This document shows, piece after piece, positions 49,070-63,197 of a stretch of DNA of 64,000 nt. The stretch comes from Limanda limanda (taxonomy: Eukaryota > Chordata > Actinopteri > Pleuronectiformes > Pleuronectidae): the NCBI RefSeq assembly GCF_963576545.1, contig NC_083636.1:7753856-7817855 (forward strand), read 5' to 3'. Below the pieces are notes generated by a model. It did no database searches and was not told the origin of the DNA. It was given only the letters and a program-made list of their open reading frames with translations. A program made the position numbers and the translations under genes. Positions within the stretch are counted from its first letter, which is position 1. Every line of letters starts with the position of its first letter.

Positions 49070-49420
49070 ATGAATTGATTCGAAATCGGAGGTCAGGGTC
49101 ACTGTGACCTTTGCCTTGTGAACGCATTATCTAAAGAATGCCTTGAGAGAATCCTCTCCATGTGCCACAGAGGTTAACATAGACTCACAACTTAGTGATT
49201 AGACTTCGGTGGTCAAAAGTCCAAACATGTATTTGGCCTGAAACAGGATATCTCAAGTCTGCATTTTGACCAGTTGTCTCATGGACTCGAAGATCAATTG
49301 ATTTAATTCAGTGGTCAAAGGTCACAGTGATGTCATATTATTGTGCATGCAGGATGTCAGGAACACCCAGACAGACTGAAACTGATGCATACAACTGCAG
49401 GATGATAATTCAAGTTTTTA
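49070..49420 (+). repeat. degenerate fish repeat with nuclear-receptor half-sites
   Basis: Blocks such as AGGTCAGGGTCACTGTGACC, TTGGCCTGAAACAGGATATC, GTGGTCAAAGGTCACAGTGA and CACCCAGACAGACTGAAACT resemble a common teleost interspersed repeat rich in GGTCA and TGACC. It contains a perfect GGTCACTGTGACC at 49097-49109 and a direct repeat GGTCAAAGGTCA at 49313-49324. The family assignment is from memory; the motifs are seen directly. Confidence 0.55.
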
Positions 49421-49539
49421 TCCATCGCTTATGAGTCCCTCAGCTTTATAAATTGTAAGCGTGATATTAAATATCTGGAGTACCCTTTAAAAAACAATGT
49501 TTAAAGAAATGTGTTTTCCCAATAGAAAGAAAAACACAC

Positions 49540-49568
49540 TCACACCCTCAGTGTGTGTGAGGGTGTGA
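49540..49568. repeat. 11-bp perfect hairpin
   Basis: TCACACCCTCA (49540-49550) and TGAGGGTGTGA (49558-49568) form a perfect 11-bp stem around the seven-base loop GTGTGTG. Confidence 0.85.
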
Positions 49569-50173
49569 ATAAAGAAGCATCTCACCTAGTCAGGCTTTGG
49601 CTACCTAGACATAACTTGTTAAGACCAATTAATTTCCATGAAATTTCTTGGTTTAAATATAGAATACTGCATGATTATTTATGAATTGTATCTTGTTTAC
49701 CCGCAGATCTCAAGAGTTGCACACTTTATATAGTGTTGATTCAGTCAAAACTGCTGTGACAGTCACAACCAATGAGACGGAACATGAACTGAGCCACACA
49801 CACTGCAAGTGATTATTAAAAAGATAATGGAACCGACATATTCTGTGAGGCTGTTTGTTAATAATGCTCCGGATGTAACAAGGTAGGAAAACAGCTGTGG
49901 AGCCTTGTGAAGTGGCGCCGTGAACATATCCAGGTTGTGACTCCGCAGCCGTCGCCTCGCTCAGATTGCACGGAGACAGAAACGGGAGGTGACAGCTTTA
50001 ACCCTGTGTGATGTCGTCTCACTGGAGGATTCATTTGTTCCATTAAGGAGCTAGTTTGTAGAGACGGTTGCACCTGATATCCAGCAGCAATTCTTATTGC
50101 AGCAGCTGAGAAACCAGAGTTATGAAGCCAGAATGACAAACAAGACGCTTTTTTGTATTTCTGAGGTTCTCAC

Positions 50174-50277
50174 CTGCAGCTCCTTCTGTTGGTACGGTCA
50201 TCTCCCAGACACTGACCACGAGCACCATTACGAGTAGAGCCACTTTACTTCCGATGTGCGTGTATCGCTCACTCATC
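50174..50277 (-). CDS. tafa2: tafa2 coding exon 1 (signal peptide exon)
   Basis: This exon encodes the N-terminus of a TAFA2 (FAM19A2) secreted chemokine-like protein. The ATG is at 50276-50274 and opens with MSERYTHIGS. A hydrophobic core VALLVMVLVVSVW (about residues 12-24) forms the signal peptide, so the product should enter the secretory pathway. The family is known as brain-enriched secreted neurokines. On the minus strand the exon is preceded by a pyrimidine-rich acceptor ending in TTTTCGCAG at 50278, only one base before the ATG, so the 5' UTR must come mainly from an upstream exon. This matches the usual TAFA layout. The exon ends with GCA G, followed by the donor GTGAG (50173 downward), giving 34 codons plus one base (phase 1). 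The next exon restores the frame exactly. Mammalian TAFA2 starts with a similar MSxRY motif, as I recall it. The identity rests mainly on the two downstream exons, and the start choice is well supported. Confidence 0.88.
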
Positions 50278-53200
50278 CTGCGAAAACAAAGAGGAGGGTT
50301 ACCATGAAGCCGGCCGTAGTTTTAACCTTGGTACAGCCACATTAGACACTGGTTTATTTACATTTGCAGCCAAGCCTCTCTGTCAGTCTGCACGTACTTT
50401 TCAGCATGGGCCTCAGAGTTGAAGGCTCCATGGCACAGAGCAGGAAGAGGTTGCTGTTCCACGAGCTCACGGTTAAACTTCACAATAGCTTAGCATGTCG
50501 GAATGCATATTTGCTCTCATCACACAGAGATACAGGCTGTTATCCTCCGCCTTGCTTTTCAAAACAAACTACAGCTGTGGTGTGAATATGCCCCAGCTCT
50601 CTGTCTACGAATCCTCTCTTACTTCCCGCTCGCTCCTCCAACGGGAGCTTCTTGCAGCGGGAGCATGAACAGGAGGTGAAGACCCTCCCCTGCCCCGACA
50701 GGCTTCCCTAAGCCTCTCTAGGCTCTACAGAGGAGCGGAAGGGAGCGAGCAGGCCAAGGTGGCTAATCCCTCCATCCGCAGCAACTTCTCCTCTGCACTC
50801 CCTCCTCCTAATGAAGTGTGGTGGAGCTGAGGCCACACTGCATAAACCATCTGGCACAGTGTGTTATCATTGACAGACAAAGATCGCATTTCAATCGGGG
50901 ATGCAGCAGCGGCACGGTAATTACTGGAAGAAGCGCGGTATCGTATGGCGCGAGCGTACAATGTTACAAGCTGCGTTTACGCCTTATTTACCGCCTCCCG
51001 CATCTTATCTGCCTGCCTCATTGACATATAGATTGGCTAAACCTCGTTGGGGTTCTCAGATTATTTGTGTAATTAAGTTTATTTTGGCGAAGCGAACATG
51101 ACCTTTTTGTGGGGATCTTTTTTTTTTTATACCTGCCAGTGTCTCACAGGAATTCGAATCAGTGTATCAGAGGTTCAGCATGCCCTCTGAAATTATAAAT
51201 TAGGTGTTTTGTCATCATGACATGCAGGCGGGGAGCAGACTCTGGCTTTTGTCTCTCCAGCATGACATCACTTGTGAAGGTTTTTAAATGCCTGTGTTTC
51301 TTGAGCCTTGACTTAGCATTTATTGATGGAATTCATTGTTGGTCATCTTAAAGAAAAGCTCGACATTCGATGAGATACTCTCTGGATCCTGCCTCCTTCA
51401 GTTTGCCATGAAACAACTTTTACATTTAGACAGAAAACTGGGATTGGACTGATGTGATGTTCTGAGATCAATCACTGACAATACCTCTCTTCACTTTTAC
51501 ACTAACACAGCACTTCAGTACAATTTGATGGTACTTGAACTATTGATGCTTTACACTTCAATACATGTCATAGATAAATATCCTTTCTACTGTACTACTT
51601 GTATTTGATTGCAGGAGTTACATACTACTAAAACTACTACTACTAAATTTGAACATTACAGCCAAAAATGTTTGCATAACAACAAAAAGTTAAAATTAGC
51701 TCCATCTTCATCACATACAGCCTTATAACATTAATTATACACCCAGACATATTTGTATTTACAATGAATCAATATCATAAAGTATAGTAGTACATTATAA
51801 TAAATAACATCACTCAGCATCGTACTGTGTTTTAGGTCATTTTGTCCATAGCTAGTTTTACCATTGGACCAATCCTAGAACTCCTTGGTGATCAAACTAC
51901 AGAGGCTAACAATTTAGCAACCTAGCAGGTGGGCAACGTATTGAAGGGAATGCAAAAGGCATAAAGACAGAGGAATAAGATGAGGACGTTTGGAAAAGTG
52001 TCCTCAGATATATTTTTAAATTGCAAAGACAAAACCCTGTATGACTATAATTACAATATTTGTGATGCATACACAGACTACAGTTGGAAAGATACAGTGT
52101 GACTGTTTGCGTGGACGCCAAAATTGTATGGACCACAACTCTAGCTCGGGGTAGAGCGACAGCACGAGTGAGCACACAGCAATTAGCACTGCAAATGGGG
52201 TCTAACATGTCTCATGTTATGAGAAGTGTGACAAATATTAAGGAAACTGTGCCAGGACGAATTACAAAATTACAGGCCACCACAGTCTACATATTTTATA
52301 TTTTTTTGTTAGTAATAATATTAATGATTCCAAATTTTCTATGCTTGCTGGGTTTATTGAAAATATCTGAACGCCAGGTCATTTAACCATAACCACTCAC
52401 CCACCAGAGGAAAAGAAAACACACCAAACACCTAAATGGAAATTGCTTTTTTCCTAGTTTTCCTGTGGATATTCCCGTCCCCAGAATGATGTCACCCTTC
52501 ACAGAGGCCAAGACTGTTAGCCTCATGACATTTAGCAGAAAGTTGAATGCAGCTGTGGACACATGGAAGGAAATTCACTCAAATCGTGAGTGTGATGGTA
52601 ACGTAATGGTGAGGTTTATGTATTTGCTGAAATGGACCTCAAAGTGCACAGCCAGGTGCTCTTATTAGAGCGGCCGGTGCTAACGCTCACCTTCATGGTG
52701 ACAGATTTATTGCCGCTGGTTACCTCACGAATGGGACCCTGGACTGAAATGGTGGCCAGTCCACGTAGCTGTGCAATTCAGGGCGATGAGGTGTGTGTGT
52801 GAGAAAAGGGTCATCGGTGACAGCGCAGGGCAAAGCTCCACAGCATCATTTGTTGTGCGCTCTATAAGAGTGCAATTCTATAAATGACATCTCATTGTCC
52901 CTGAATGTGCTGTGGTGTCATTGGTTCGGTGGGGGCCGCTGTGCAGAGCGAGTCGCTGAAGATTTGTTACAGTTTGAGGCCATTTTAGATCCTGACCTTG
53001 ACTCGGAGGTCTTAAGCAACTTTGACGGAAATACTGCTGCCTGACTCGAATCGTCTAAATCCACCTTTTTACCTCTTTACCTCCGTTATTGCTGAGATAA
53101 CACAACAAGGCGATCCAGCCTGAATCCAGGTCACACAGGTTTTTCCATCTGCTGCTTTAACAGAGTGTGGCAGCTCTTTCCTGCTGTAGAAGAAACGTTT

Positions 53201-54881
53201 ACGTTTACATTTGCACAGGAACTGTAGGATTCAAGTCTGATTCTACAGCAACTGCATTAAAAAATATAACCTTCTCAATCCTAATTTAAAACTGCAACGA
53301 TTGGGAAGCAGGAGGCTGTTTCCATTGTTAAAGGCCTGATAGACCTTCTGTTCACTACCTGCCCGGCAGACAAAGACATCAACTGGCTGATGCACCAGCC
53401 TCTAGCAGCTAAAGAGCCAGATACTTCCCTCCGCTGCCCAATGCAAAGCTCCAAGGGGAATGAGTTGTTGGAGAAACACCACAGCCAATGAATGCTAATG
53501 ATGCTGCATATCTGCTGGGTGTGTAATTAGGTAATTATCTGTTTACAAAAATTGCCGTAATTACTTTATTGGGTGATTGTATGTCAGTGTTGTTAAAAAA
53601 AAAAATAAAAAATACTTTAATGAATTTAATCAATAAATAAGTAAATACATAAATTTAATCAAGCCAGATGCATCAACCTCCAGCCACAGACTCATAGAGC
53701 CACGTGCCTCAAAGCGTGTGGGGGGGGACTCCTCAGTGCAATGAGCCATTAGACTGCACAGCGCCACAGCTCCCACGGTCAAACACAACATGTACATTTC
53801 AAGAAAGAACTGATGCACATTGGGACTATAGGCAATAATACAGCCTAGATCCTCATATCTTTATTGCACATTATAGAAAAGAATAGCCTTGTATATAAAG
53901 TATTATTTATATTCCCTTTTTTTTATATTCTTAAAATTATTTTAATAAATTGTTCCCCTTGCACTGCTTCTTCCTTGTGCTGCTGTGTCATTTGTGAATC
54001 TCCTCTCCTCTCATCTTGCTTTGAAAAATAAAGCAAGTGAGCATATATTTGAAAATGTTGAATTATTCCTTTAAGTATGATGATGACCCTAATGATAATA
54101 ATGATAACCCTAATTAAAATAAACGTCTTCCTAATAATTATGATAATTAGTGCTGAATAAGTGTCGCATATTTTGTAGTGGATCAAAGTCCCCGATGGTT
54201 TTCGAGAGTAAACGAAGTCAGTGGCTTACAAACTGCCGATAATGGTTCAAAGTTTTAATTGTGCACTTCAATCTGACAGTACTTCATATGGATGCCTTTT
54301 GTCACAGGCTCTGCAGTGGAAAACACATGAGTGTGAAGCATGAACTGCACAATGAAGTTAGGAGGATGGAATACTAATAAACTGAAGCTTAATTGACATG
54401 TGCAATCATCCTTTGATTTTCTGCAGTGCTGTGTTTCTCCTCCTGCCTGCAGAGACAGAATTTCTTCCTGTCTTCAGTTTGTCATGTGTCATACTTTCAT
54501 ATGCAAATTAACGCCTTTTATTAAGGAATAATACATATTCTTTCCACAGGTGCCACCTCAGTAGTTCTCCTGGATTTGTCTGCTCAAATTTATCCAGAGA
54601 TTAGACTTTTATCCCTTTGTTATGAGTTGGCTCTGTTGTGAGGTGTATAAGCCTGCGGTGTAGATCATCCGATTTCCTTTCAAGAGTACAAAGTGAATTT
54701 GTTTAAAACTGAATGAAGCGAGAAATCCCCGTCTCCGACCCAAACTCTGATCGCCTCAGTCGTTCGGCCCTGCCCTCCCACTCCCTCTGCCTCTCCGTGA
54801 AACAAATTGAACGTTGGCGGACCAGCGAGCCCTGTTGTAAAAAGACTCCACTTGAGGATTGACCTTGGTGAGAGGACACAG

Positions 54882-55379
54882 TAAAGCTGCTTTCAGTCAG
54901 GCACCACCTACGCATTTCCTCCGTATCTTCTCTGGCGGAGGTGGATGTGTGAACGTAAATGTCCTCCTAGTATAAACACAGCAGGTGTTGACAGATGCAA
55001 AAAAAAAAAAAAAAAAGAGAAAGAAAACAAATATCTCTCGGTGAAAAAGCGATGTCATACACGTAAAAGACAACAACGAAGATATGAAGAGAGGTTGTGG
55101 TGATACGAGCTGATACCGGTGTCTGTGTGTTGAAAACCACGTGATCTCTGCAGCGGAGTTAATCTGTCACTTCCTGCCTCAGTCTGCTGCACCCGGCTGC
55201 TCCACCTCTCGCCTGAATAATGCGGATGCGTTATAATATGAACGATGAGGATTTGTTGCTGTTGTGAATGCGTCTGTGCAGAGAACCTCCCTCTGTGTTG
55301 TGCATGTGTGAAAGGCAAACTCTGGGTAAACTCCGTAGCCAATTCTCCGGCTTTCACCCGCAGGTCTGAAAAGGGCTTA
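54882..55379 (+). mobile_element. MITE-like dispersed repeat, copy B (full length)
   Basis: The element starts GTAAAGCTGCTTTCAG and ends CTGAAAAGGGCTTA, an imperfect inverted repeat. It shares long collinear blocks with 10060-10335, and its left end recurs at 32521. A run of 18 A lies at 54999-55016 inside it. It has no coding capacity. The superfamily is uncertain, because I could not define a target duplication. Confidence 0.7.
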
Positions 55380-58300
55380 ACTGAGGAGCTGTTGCCTCTA
55401 AAAGATTTTCAGCGTGCACAAAATAAAACCATTTTATTGTAGCTTCCACAGCAAATTCCTACCTCTATCAAATCAGAAGGAGCAGTGACATTAGCAGGCT
55501 GGGAACATGCTGTCAGCTTCATACCCGTACAATAACGTAACGTGAATTATGAACTAGGCGAATCTGATTTCCTTCTATGATTTGCTATGATGCATTCATC
55601 CAATTTTACTTTTTTTCTCTTCGATGCAAGATAAACAGTTTTCTGCAGTTTCATTTATTTTTAACTGCTGGAAAGAAAATACCATGAATGATAAAGTTGT
55701 GACAGGTTGAAGAGCAGCGCTGCGCGGCCGTGTCTACTATCACTTTATTGCTGTTGATGGAGAAATAATAACATTTGCTATACGTCTGTCTGGAGACTCA
55801 GTGAACGACGCCCGAGCTTGTCACTTTGACCAATCATTTTTTATTCTCCTGTACTGACACAGACACTGAGACTGAACAACAACAAAGTGGCGGGTTATGT
55901 TCCCTTCTTCTGCTCCTGGCGGCCATATTAGGGTTTCTGTCCTCTTAACAGCTCATTAGCATGTTACCCAGTATGTCAATAGAGACTGTCTGCTTGTCCC
56001 AGTTCTACACTTAAAATGTAAAATACACTATGAAGCCCTTCTAATGAAAAGACTGTGCTGTTTAAGCATATAGTTAAACAGAAACTGATGTGCCATATCC
56101 CTTTATACTCAAAGTTTACACTGTCGACCTCCTTATAGCTTCATTCACTATGGTAACATGAATTTCAACTTAAAAGCAAAGAAATATAAAGTTAAATGTG
56201 TTTCAGGCTTATTCTTTTTTTGTTTTTCATACTGATTAGTAGTTCCGCCATTACAATTCTATATTTTACACTTTGTAGACGTGACGAACATTTCCATTGA
56301 CGACCGCTTTTGTTTGTTGACAAGCACAACAGGAAAAAAAACATATTTCAATACTTCAGTGCAAATGCATTTTCAAACGAGGGCCATTGAATGTCAAACG
56401 TTCTCTGTTTTATCATATAAACTTGAAAAGAAAAGCTGATGGAATCTTAAGGAAAGTTGAATATATTTTATAATTTTTTTTCCGTAAGATTTTTTTATCT
56501 GATTCTGAAGAGGGACAATGCTGAAAACTTAAGTTAAATCAAAGACTATTTGTGGATCCATGGTCTGACCTCTTTTTTCGTTGTTGTCCCATTTGTGTCA
56601 TTTATTTCCTCCTGTGATGGGTTTACATACTTTTCATTAGCCCGCAACAGACTCTATCAACCTCGGCCTATTAATAGTAAATATTGTTGCAGAGGAGCGA
56701 AGAACTGTGTAATTCTCTGTCTTCTGTGAAGGCCGAGGACGAGCTTTTGAAACAACTACAACACTGCAAATCATTTCAAAAAATAATGTATTTTTCTACA
56801 AGACGTTGAATAAATAGTAAAGGCTTAGTTAGTTGTTACAAATCAGTTATTTTCCACATTGATTCATTGACATTGAAGAAATGTAGGTGTTTTTAAATGT
56901 ATAACTTAAATATAAAATACACACAAATATATTATATTTACATTGGTATAATAAAGCTGGTCTAGAATATGACTCAATGTGATTTACTCCAGAATATCCC
57001 TTTTAAGTTTTGTTCTTTTGAATTATAAGGGACATGTTCATGATCCTCACCTTTTGAAATTCATACTGCATTTATCCTTCCTCCTTCATTGAGATGAATG
57101 TAAATCATTTTCATGTCAGATCTTTGACAACTGGACTCAGGATGTGTATGGATTTGTTTCTTACGTGTTAAACTGCCCAATAGTGCAAACTACATTTATT
57201 ATTCTGCACAGTGAGGCTCAAATAGTGATAGAAAAAAAAAACATTTTAAGTGACAGGCGACTCTACGTGTCTAATTTAGTGGGAATGGAAAGTTCGTCCC
57301 TGTTTCGGACACTTAGGGGCTCATAAGACTGTCTTATTTTTCCATAAATATCTTGCCTGTAAGCAGCTTTAATGATGAACTGTAACGTGCTTTACTTTCA
57401 TGCCAGTAGTCATTTAAAAAGTATAAGATTCAATTGTCAGTTTCCCTCAATTGTAAGAAGTTCCCCCCCTGAAATGCACAAGGCAAGTGTGTAATCCATG
57501 GTATCACAGAGATTGCAGGGCGGGCGTTGGGAGTGTTATCAAACCTCAGAAAGCCGGACCTTCCCTCTCTGTCTCTGCAGCTGGATTCGATATAGGGATT
57601 ACCGCCCCTCTTCCCCTACCCCTGCATCTCTATCTCCCTCTTTACTTGGACCGTGACAGAGCGACTGTCACCTCGGACGGCTGCAGGGAGCCGATTGCTC
57701 CGTCGCAGAACAAACACGGCTCGTTCGCCAAAACACAGATGTTCCCTTCTGACAGCTGAGGAGGGAAGCTCTCAACCCTGTCATGCCAAACAAGGGAGTT
57801 TGCCCACTCTTTGTCACACGCTCCGCAAAACATCTGCTACAAATCCTGCTCTTTTCACTTCATAGACGAGACAAGACAGCTGTCACAGCCGTGTTGAATT
57901 TGATGTATGAACTTGCGTATGGGACTATTATAGGATCCTTGCTTTAGCACATCGTACTGACGACTTGCTAATCAAATCGTTACGCCTGTAGCGAGACTGC
58001 GCCATGTGAGTCTCACTCCATATTCTGTCATGCGAGACTGTAAGAGGCTCGGTTCCCTCCTCGGGCCTTCCAGCTCACTTCTGATTTGCTCCTCATGTCT
58101 GATTATATCTGCATGGCTGTTCATATCAGTTCTGGCATGTAATCTATAAACTCAAGGCCCGACAGCTCTGCGAAAATGTCCACACGTGAAGATAAATATA
58201 TGTCTTTGTCGTGTGCTCCAAGCACCAATCAAGTTGTAATCTACACTGTTTCTATTTAGGAAATTATTATTATTAGGAATTTGTGAATTTACTTTGGATT

Positions 58301-59973
58301 TCAGCACACGCAAATCATCTGGTTCTGATGAAAACTGCAGGAAGTGACACACACACACACTCTCACACACACAAGAATCACTTCTCCCACTGAATGTAGA
58401 TGAAATCTCTCACGTCTCTCATGTGAGAGAGAAACTGATTGGGACACCTCCAGCTGGGGCCTGAATGCAGCCTGAGCGCGGACGGCCTTGATTTCAAATA
58501 TCTACAGAGAAGAAGCCCAGGCGGAGAGCGAATATCAGCGCTGTTACCCGACACTGGGGCTAAGTGCCCTTTCAGGGAGTTAACCACCAAAACGACCTTC
58601 CGTAACGACACGTGGAGATGCTATCTGAGAGGCCACGCTCATCAAAACCGCAACAGCCAAATGGCCTCAACCTTAGTTTTCCTTTGATTAAAGTGTCTAT
58701 GCATCAGCGTCTCATGCTCCACTGTGCTATTTCAGGCCAACCCCACCTTCAGATGGCACCATCAGCGTTTAGAAGCGCTCCCTTCAGATCACAGTGTACC
58801 TGCGAGTCTCTGCTCTTTTTTCTTTTTGTAGTTGAGATCTGATAACACAACGGCTTATTGTTTGCTTCCCTGTAATTGCTCTCTTAGCTGAGGCTTTATG
58901 AATTATCAATGAACACAGTCTAAATATTTTAGTCAAAGGTAGCACATTTGTGGCACATTCATCAACAGTCTGTCTCAGTGATATATTCAACCGATATCAA
59001 TCAATTTAAGTATCAGCAATGATGAAGATCTTACACCTGGTGCTTGACTTGAGTGCACGTTAATACAAGTTATACCCTTGTGCCCTCACACGATTTCAAA
59101 GGGAAGTATTATACTTGTCAATGTACAAGTACTATTATAATTCACTTAAGGAATTAGCTTGGTTTATCTTTTAATTTGATTAAGTTACAAACATTTAAAT
59201 CAGCATCATCTTGTCAAAATACAGCAGTAAAATGCTACTTATAAATATGCATTAGGACAATCTAGTAACACTCACTGTGGCAGTATTCCTGTTGTTTTTA
59301 TATTTCATATGTTGCTCTTCTCAGATCCAATCAGCTATCACATGACGATGACTTGTGGGAAACGGCCAATATTTAATTAATTTAAACAAAAACAGTTTTC
59401 CTGTTTTCCACAGTTTGTGGAAACTGGCTGCTTCATAGCCCTCTGTCTCACCACAAAGTTTATGTCTTAATTGGAAAGCTTCAGAGGTGCTAGTGGATTT
59501 TAATGCCGTTTGACAGACTGGCTGTTTCCCGTGTTTCGTTACGCTAAATGAACCGGCTGCTGGCCGGAGCACGTGAAAAGTTTTAATGTCTTGATGAGCT
59601 TGATGATTTTCACTGACTTTTCAGTATTAAACTTGGAGTGACTAGGAAAATAAACTGCAGATTCATTAGTCCTGGAGTCAGTGGTGAATTGTTATGTTTA
59701 ATGATGATGTAGTAGTTGAGAATAAAGGAAATACTACACAAAACAAAAATGACCAAAAGGTGAAATCAGGACAAAGAGTGCTCTGAGGACACTAATCGCA
59801 AAATACATGTTTCCCAAGTTTCAGATTTCACAAACACAAACATGGAGGACGAGCAGGAAAGGAAGTCAAACTGTCAGAACTGCATCAAGGTCCAAGGCAG
59901 GTTGATTCACCGAGCGGCACTTTTGTCAGCTCTTTTTAAAAGAAAATAAATTAATGTCACAATGTGATGTCAG

Positions 59974-60100
59974 TGTGTCCTCGTGGCGACAGAGGCCGTC
60001 CTGTAACTGGAAGGATGTGGGTTTGATCCCTGTGACAGCCAGATGTCCTTGCGCGAGACACTGAGTCCCTGCGTCCGTGTGGATGAGTGTGTCAGTTCAG
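59974..60100 (+). mobile_element. degenerate SINE-like repeat
   Basis: TGTCCTCGTGGCGACAGAGG is followed by a box-B-like GGTTTGATCCC (60020-60030) and then AGATGTCCTTGCGCGAGACA and CTGAGTCC. The last blocks match the AGTGTCCTTGGGCAAGA-type body of common teleost SINE-like repeats that I recognise from experience. No A-rich tail is preserved. Confidence 0.55.
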
Positions 60101-61689
60101 TGACTGCAGAACAACATGGAGGACAATAAGTAGATGATGTATGAAAATGTATATTTCTCCCTGAGAGCCAGTCAGGTGTGTGGGAGGCAGCGAGACGCTC
60201 CCACTCTGATTTTAGTTTAGTTTAGTGTGTTACAATTTCATGCTATTTCAGTTTTAATGCCTTGGTTTGTTTTGATATGATGAAATTAAATTGGCTGGAG
60301 CGCTTATTGTCTTTCTGCCATGTTTCTAACACCTTAAAAATGAAGAGAGAAGTGATTATCCTCTTGTGGTAGCAAGTGGAAACTGTCCAAGGGATAACAA
60401 GGGGATTGTAGGTAATGGCGACCTGAGTTTAAGGCTTTTCACACCGTCCCTTCTCTCTGACAGGAATTGTAATTATAGAATAAAGTTATTTCTTTCACAT
60501 GTTAGAAGGATATTCTAATTCAGAGGAGACACAGGTGAAAGGTTTTATACTTCCTGTGAAAAAGATCCCATTAGTCTTATTACCAGTATGTATTTGATAT
60601 ATACTTTGTGTTGTCACCTTTCTCTGAAAACTAGACGTATACTGTAGATGTGTATTCCTGTGCTTTGACTTCCGTAAAGGTGACCAAGGTAAGTCTTCTT
60701 TTTTAAACTCTGTCCATCTCTGAAAAGTATCACGTGACTTAGAAATCATGTCAAATTTTAAATCACACAGTGTAATACCAGCTTTACTGATGACTTGCTT
60801 TAATATTCATGTATGTACTATACCATATTTTGTTCACAGATACAAACCATACAAATCTCCATACAGTACGCAAGCTGAATAAGAATCACCAATTATTTGA
60901 CAAATGTACAAATCTGATTATGCACACTGAATGAGATACAGTTACACAACTCCCCACTCACAATCGCACATAGTTTTTCTTCAATAACCGCCCCCTAAAT
61001 GTACTTATGCAAAACCAAAAGGGAACCTGATGAGATTCGTTCAGAGGGAGCTTTACACCGCGCTGCTGCTTATGTCGTCTCTTAATGCGTAAACAATGTA
61101 AACACACTCAAATTACGGCTAAATCCCGAGTGCTGTGAGGAGGGAGTGATCAGTGCTACTGTATCGCCACGGTTACTCATTTCAAATTCACAACGGGGGG
61201 CGACGTCTCTTTAAGGAAGGGAAACAAAAAGCTGCTCAAGAAATCACATAGGAGAATATAAATACATCTCACTCGCAGGTAGCCCGCTGTTTATCATCAT
61301 TATTAAACAAACTGTGTGTGTGTGTGAGCGTAATATTTTCTCTGTCTCTGCTCCCTCTTATCTTTCGTCTCTGTCCAGTAAAATCACCTGGAGGAGGTTT
61401 GGCAATTTTGTTTTGTTCTCTGAAATAAGAATAGAGTACATTATATTAATGAAGGATTTGTAGTCTGCTGTAATAATTGGCATTAAATCGTAGTTGTTTT
61501 TTTGTGCACAGGGAAGATATGCAGCGGTGCTTGAACTCAACATTGAGCTGACAGAAAATGCAGAAGCATAAACACTGCAAAGAGAGTGTCAATTTATACA
61601 TTGTGATGTTTTCCCACCCGATGTGAAACTGTCAGGTGTGCAGCTGCCTCACTCTTTGTTGAGCTGGCAAGGTGAGCTGGTGATAAAGG

Positions 61690-62160
61690 AGGAGAATCTG
61701 CGTGGACGTTTACGACCCGACTGTAAAAGAGCGGCCGAGGACAGGGGCATATGAGAAGGAGAGATCATGACGGCTCAGTCAAGTTTAAGAGCAATAACTG
61801 CGGCTGCATTATTTATTCTAGCCTCTCCGACACCATCTCACCAGCGACTATAAATGCCGTCTGTGATGACAGGCTCAGCACGCTCAGCCTTCCGTGCGCC
61901 TCCCTCTGTCTGTGTGCGATCGGAAACCCCAAAATTCCCACCTCGGATTAGCCGCCGCCAATTTGCGGAGCGTGCTTTGATGAGAAGAAAAGGTGAGGAG
62001 TGAGGTGTCTGAGCACCGGGGAAATCTTTTTTTAGGCGTCTAATGAAACCTCTCAATGCCACACCAACGACAGGAGAGAGGTTGACAGGCGATTATGATG
62101 CTCTTTAATTAGCTCCCGAGCTCGGTCGGATCTGTTAGCTAATTACCTTCAGTGAGGACC
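61690..62160. promoter_or_regulatory. possible conserved regulatory element
   Basis: A repeat-free, CpG-containing stretch carries several homeobox-type cores (CTTTAATTAGCTC, GCTAATTACC, GGATTAGCC) and TATAAATG. It lies upstream of, or in intron 1 of, tafa2. The features resemble vertebrate conserved non-coding elements, but conservation cannot be judged from one sequence. Confidence 0.3.
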
Positions 62161-63136
62161 ACGTTGGACGACTCCTTCCCAGGTTTTACGTCATGGAAAT
62201 CTGGACAGTATTAACAGATTTGTGCATGATGTTCCATGTTACATCTCTCTCAATGCTGTTGCTACGTGGGATAGAGAACAGTGTGTGTTTTATTATCTCT
62301 TCATATAAGCCAACATAGACAAAAGTACACTTTCCAGATATTTTCAGTAGCTAGGATGTCAATGTGGCTGAAAATCTAAAACATCTACTGTAAAGACCAA
62401 GGGCGTCGTTCTCCAGTCGCCATTTTGTTCCACCACTCCACAATCGTACAGGGAGAAATCCATGGTGTTACTGGCTGACTCCAGTTTATAAAGCCAAAGC
62501 AGCAGAGCAGACCTGCTGAGTTCTTGGTTCAGTTCAGTTAGGAAACTGTTAATTGCAGCCAGAGGTGTTGTGTTATTTGTTTAAAGGACACATACTGTAT
62601 GATGCTCCATTTGGTTTTAATAGATCTGCATGCTGGTAGATTAGAGCGGACTGGGCTTTTTTGTGAGGGGGTTGCCTTAAAGAGGTGTTTCAGACAGAGG
62701 CTGAAAAGAGGAGCTGCATATTCTTTAGTATTTGGTGTGAACCTGCCCCCCTAATAAACCAAAGGAAATCTAAATTAAGAATTATACATATTTTCTATCT
62801 TGATTTATGCATCCACATTCAGCTCAGTGTGAGGGTGTCTGGTTTGTTCTCTATGGTCTGTTTTTTATGGAGATTCTTTCTTATCTCTGTTCGAGAGCGA
62901 GGTCTTTGAATTTGTGAGCATTAATTCTTCATTTCACGTTGAGATTCTTGCTTTCCCTCAAAACCCAGCCCTCTCTATTAAATAGTCCCTGCTTGTGTGC
63001 CAATTTGCTCTGTTTCTTCTCAAAGTTGAAATGATTTTTCTCAAAATGAAAGACCATGCTCTTGAATAAAGATGAAAGAGAAACGAAATTTCCTTCTTGC
63101 ATTTCTCTCCTTCTGCTTCACCTTGTGTGTGTCCTA

Positions 63137-63149
63137 CCCCCCCCCCCCC

Positions 63150-63197
<48 letters not shown>

